A stretch of 64,000 bases of DNA from Bradyrhizobium liaoningense (GTDB taxonomy: Bacteria; Pseudomonadota; Alphaproteobacteria; Rhizobiales; Xanthobacteraceae), in NCBI RefSeq assembly GCF_018130825.1, contig NZ_JAFCJS010000002.1, positions 558,001-622,000 on the forward strand. Reading direction: 5' to 3'. The notes below the pieces were generated by a model. The model was not told where the DNA came from and searched no databases. It worked only from the letters and a program-made list of their open reading frames with translations. Below, in pieces: positions 62,144-64,000 of the stretch. Position 1 is the stretch's first letter, and every line of letters starts with the position of its first letter. A program made the translations under genes and the position numbers.

Positions 62144-62911
62144 CTAGCCTCCCGCGCGGCGGCGCGCTTCGGCGGCCGCGGCTTGCGTGGTCTCGGCATC
62201 GGTGCCGAGATAGACCTCGATGACGCGCGGATCGCCGGCGACCGCGCTCGGCAGGCCTTCCGAGATCTTCTCGCCGTGATCGAGCACCATGACGCGGTCG
62301 ACGACGCGCATCAGAACGCCCATGATGTGCTCGACCCAGATGATGGTGATGCCAAGCTCGTCGCGGATGTTGCGCAGCATGTCCGCGGCCTGGTCCATCT
62401 CGGCCTCATCGAGACCGCCGAGGCTCTCGTCGGCGAGCAGCAGCTTTGGCGCGGTGGCGAGGGCCTTGGCAAGCTCGAGCTTCTTCAGCCCCGCTGCGCC
62501 GAGGCCATCGACGCTGGCGTGCCGATCGGTCGGCAGGCCGACCATCGCCAGCGCGCGCTCGGCCGCCTCCTCGGCCTTGGCGCGGCTGTGGCGGCCCTGG
62601 CCGTAGAAGCCGGCGAGCGCGACGTTCTCGAAAATGGAGAGGCGACGGAACGGCCGCGGAATCTGGAAAGTCCGCCCGATGCCGCCATTGATGATCCGGT
62701 GCGGCGCAAGGCCCGCGATCTCGTGGCCGGCAAACAGGATCGAGCCCGAGGTCGGGGCCAGCGTGCCTGAGAGCATGTTGAAGATCGTGCTCTTGCCAGA
62801 GCCGTTGGGGCCGATCAGGCCGAGGATCTCGCCCTGCTCGACCCGAAACGACACGTTGTTCACGGCGGTGAAGCCGCCAAACCGCTTCACCAGCCCGCTG
62901 ACTTCCAACAC
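62144..62911 (-). CDS. livG: branched-chain amino acid-type ABC ATPase (LivG)
   Basis: Predicted 255-residue ATP-binding subunit: VKRFGGFTAVNNVSFRVEQG, Walker A GLIGPNGSGKSTIFNMLSG, the LivG-type GIGRTFQIPRPFRRLSIFEN, Walker B PKLLLADESLGGLDEAEMDQ and the switch VEHIMGVLMRVVDRVMVL. The signature region is GAAGLKKLELAKALA, weaker than the canonical LSGGQ, as in many LivG-like subunits. It follows the binding protein gene by 12 bases. Confidence 0.94.
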   Translation of the reverse strand: MLEVSGLVKRFGGFTAVNNVSFRVEQGEILGLIGPNGSGKSTIFNMLSGTLAPTSGSILFAGHEIAGLAPHRIINGGIGRTFQIPRPFRRLSIFENVALAGFYGQGRHSRAKAEEAAERALAMVGLPTDRHASVDGLGAAGLKKLELAKALATAPKLLLADESLGGLDEAEMDQAADMLRNIRDELGITIIWVEHIMGVLMRVVDRVMVLDHGEKISEGLPSAVAGDPRVIEVYLGTDAETTQAAAAEARRRAGG

Positions 62912-62923
62912 CGGATCACTCCG

Positions 62924-64000
62924 CTACTGGTTGCTGTAGGTGGTGCCCTTGGGCAGCGGCAGCACGGCTTCGCGCTGCGCCTGGCTCTTGGGCCACACCA
63001 CATGGGACTTGTCGTCGAGATACTGGATCACGACCGGGAAGGAGCGCTCGTTCTGGCCCGCCATCGGCGTGCCCTCGCCGTAAAACTTGACGCCGAAGCC
63101 GAGCATGGTGCCGCCTTCGGGGATGTCGGTGTCGAGCGCGGCCTTGCGCAGCGCATCAGGATCGACCCCGCCATACTTCTTGATTGCGCGCGGCAGCACC
63201 TCGCTCATGAACACATAGGTGTTGGAGGCGCCGATGCCGACATGCGCCGAGCGGATGGCGACACCAGGCTTGATCCTGTCGAACTCCTCGCCGACCATCT
63301 TGATGACGGCCGGGAGTTTCGGATCCATGGTCTTCTGGTTGGAGAGCCAGATCGAGATCGGATCGGCGTTGAAGATGTAGGTCGCGTCCGCGCCCATGCC
63401 CTCCTTCAGCTTCTCATACACGCCGTAGCCGGCGCCATGCCCCATCAGCGCGGCAAATTTCAGGCCCTGCTCGCGGGCCTGGCGCAGCAGCAAGGTGATG
63501 TCTGGATTGTAGCCGGTGTGGAAGATCACATCGGGCTTGGCACGCTTCAGCTTGGTCACCAGCGCCGACAGATCCGGCGCGGTGGCCGAATAGCCTTCCT
63601 TCAGCACGACGTTGAAGCCCGCCTTCTTCGCGCCGGCCTCGTTGCCCTTGGAGACATCGACGCCATAGGCGCCGTCCTCGTGGATGATGGCGACCCGCAG
63701 ATCCTTCGGCTCCTTGCCGAGCTTCTCCTTGGCATTCTGGGCGATGAAATCCATCGTCATCATGCCGAACTGGTCGCCGCTCGCCTGCGGGCGGAAGACG
63801 TATTTGTAGCCCTTGTCGTTGAACACGGCCGACGAGATGCAGGTCGTCATCCACATGAACTTCTTGAGCTGCTCGACGCGCGAGGCCACCGGCACGCATT
63901 GCGCCGAGGAGAAGAAGCCGAGCACCATGTCGACCTTCTCCTGCTCGAGCAGGCGGACGGATTCATTGATGGCGATGTCGGGCTTGCTCTGTGCGTCGGC
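62924..64000 (-). CDS. Liv-type ABC substrate-binding protein (N-terminus outside window)
   Basis: Leftward gene whose 5' part lies beyond the right edge; the reading frame is open to base 64000 (ADAQSKPDIAINESVRLLEQ at the edge). The visible 358 residues contain AIIHEDGAYGVDVSKGNEAG, VIFHTGYNPDITLLLRQARE and the C-terminal PEGGTMLGFGVKFYGEGTPM. It is a paralogue of the orphan receptor at 17517. As first visible gene of the livK-G-F-H-M-ppk2-patatin operon it is the receptor of this transporter. Confidence 0.92.
   Translation of the reverse strand, partial: ADAQSKPDIAINESVRLLEQEKVDMVLGFFSSAQCVPVASRVEQLKKFMWMTTCISSAVFNDKGYKYVFRPQASGDQFGMMTMDFIAQNAKEKLGKEPKDLRVAIIHEDGAYGVDVSKGNEAGAKKAGFNVVLKEGYSATAPDLSALVTKLKRAKPDVIFHTGYNPDITLLLRQAREQGLKFAALMGHGAGYGVYEKLKEGMGADATYIFNADPISIWLSNQKTMDPKLPAVIKMVGEEFDRIKPGVAIRSAHVGIGASNTYVFMSEVLPRAIKKYGGVDPDALRKAALDTDIPEGGTMLGFGVKFYGEGTPMAGQNERSFPVVIQYLDDKSHVVWPKSQAQREAVLPLPKGTTYSNQ

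Overview
The window is a GC-rich alphaproteobacterial chromosome segment, most likely from Bradyrhizobium or a close Nitrobacteraceae relative. The reasons are its many ABC-type branched-chain amino acid (Liv) and sulfonate transporters with overlapping genes, a SemiSWEET next to glgCA, a monocistronic leuA, and several families of intergenic hairpin repeats typical of that group. I see no transposase, integrase, phage gene, CRISPR array or rRNA. One tRNA (Lys, anticodon CTT) is present. Genus assignment is inference from content, not from a database search.

Layout. 0-5 kb: the end of a DUF2235 gene, tRNA-Lys, a Spy/CpxP-like periplasmic protein, an orphan TRAP substrate-binding protein, and leuA preceded by a short Leu-rich leader ORF with an attenuator-like inverted repeat. 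5-9.6 kb: a small membrane protein, an SMP-30/gluconolactonase-like Tat substrate, a D-Ala-D-Ala ligase and a DadA-like FAD oxidoreductase. 9.8-14.7 kb: a Liv-type ABC operon (permeases, a single polypeptide carrying both ATPase domains, and a binding protein), preceded by a promoter candidate and a 44-codon ORF. 14.8-21.5 kb: a UvrA-like protein lacking the UvrB-binding region, another Liv-type binding protein, a Gfo/Idh/MocA oxidoreductase, a small RlpA-like protein and a CmcJ-like oxidoreductase.

21.9-29.6 kb: a tightly overlapping sulfonate/organosulfur operon (binding protein, permease, ATPase, acyl-CoA-dehydrogenase-like monooxygenase, SsuD-like flavin monooxygenase, SsuA-like protein) and a divergent gene for a second SsuA-like paralogue. 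30.4-33.4 kb: glycogen synthesis (glgC, glgA) followed by a SemiSWEET sugar transporter. 33.5-41.8 kb: a LigB-type dioxygenase, small conserved proteins, a carboxylesterase-fold protein whose nucleophile position is Gly, a 896-residue Baeyer-Villiger-type monooxygenase fused to an HSL-type esterase, an MFS exporter and a LysR regulator. 42-43.8 kb: small unknown proteins and an RlpA-like lipoprotein.

44-50 kb holds the most interesting candidate system. A BlaI-type repressor and a BlaR1-type membrane metalloprotease lie beside a DUF1800/DUF1501 pair. Both promoters carry the same dyad (GCTACnnnCnGTnGC type), so the exported DUF1501/DUF1800 proteins look like part of the BlaI regulon. The sensor region of this BlaR1 is not a recognisable penicillin-binding domain but contains a duplicated module of about 100 residues. 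50-57.2 kb: malic enzyme, an orphan TctC-type binding protein, an MscS-type channel and a metallo-beta-lactamase-fold hydrolase. 57.6-64 kb: a leftward Liv operon (livK-G-F-H-M) that continues without a gap into PPK2 and a patatin-like phospholipase.

Intergenic space is rich in hairpin repeats; one is flanked by a perfect 17-bp direct repeat that includes the stop codon of the preceding gene.
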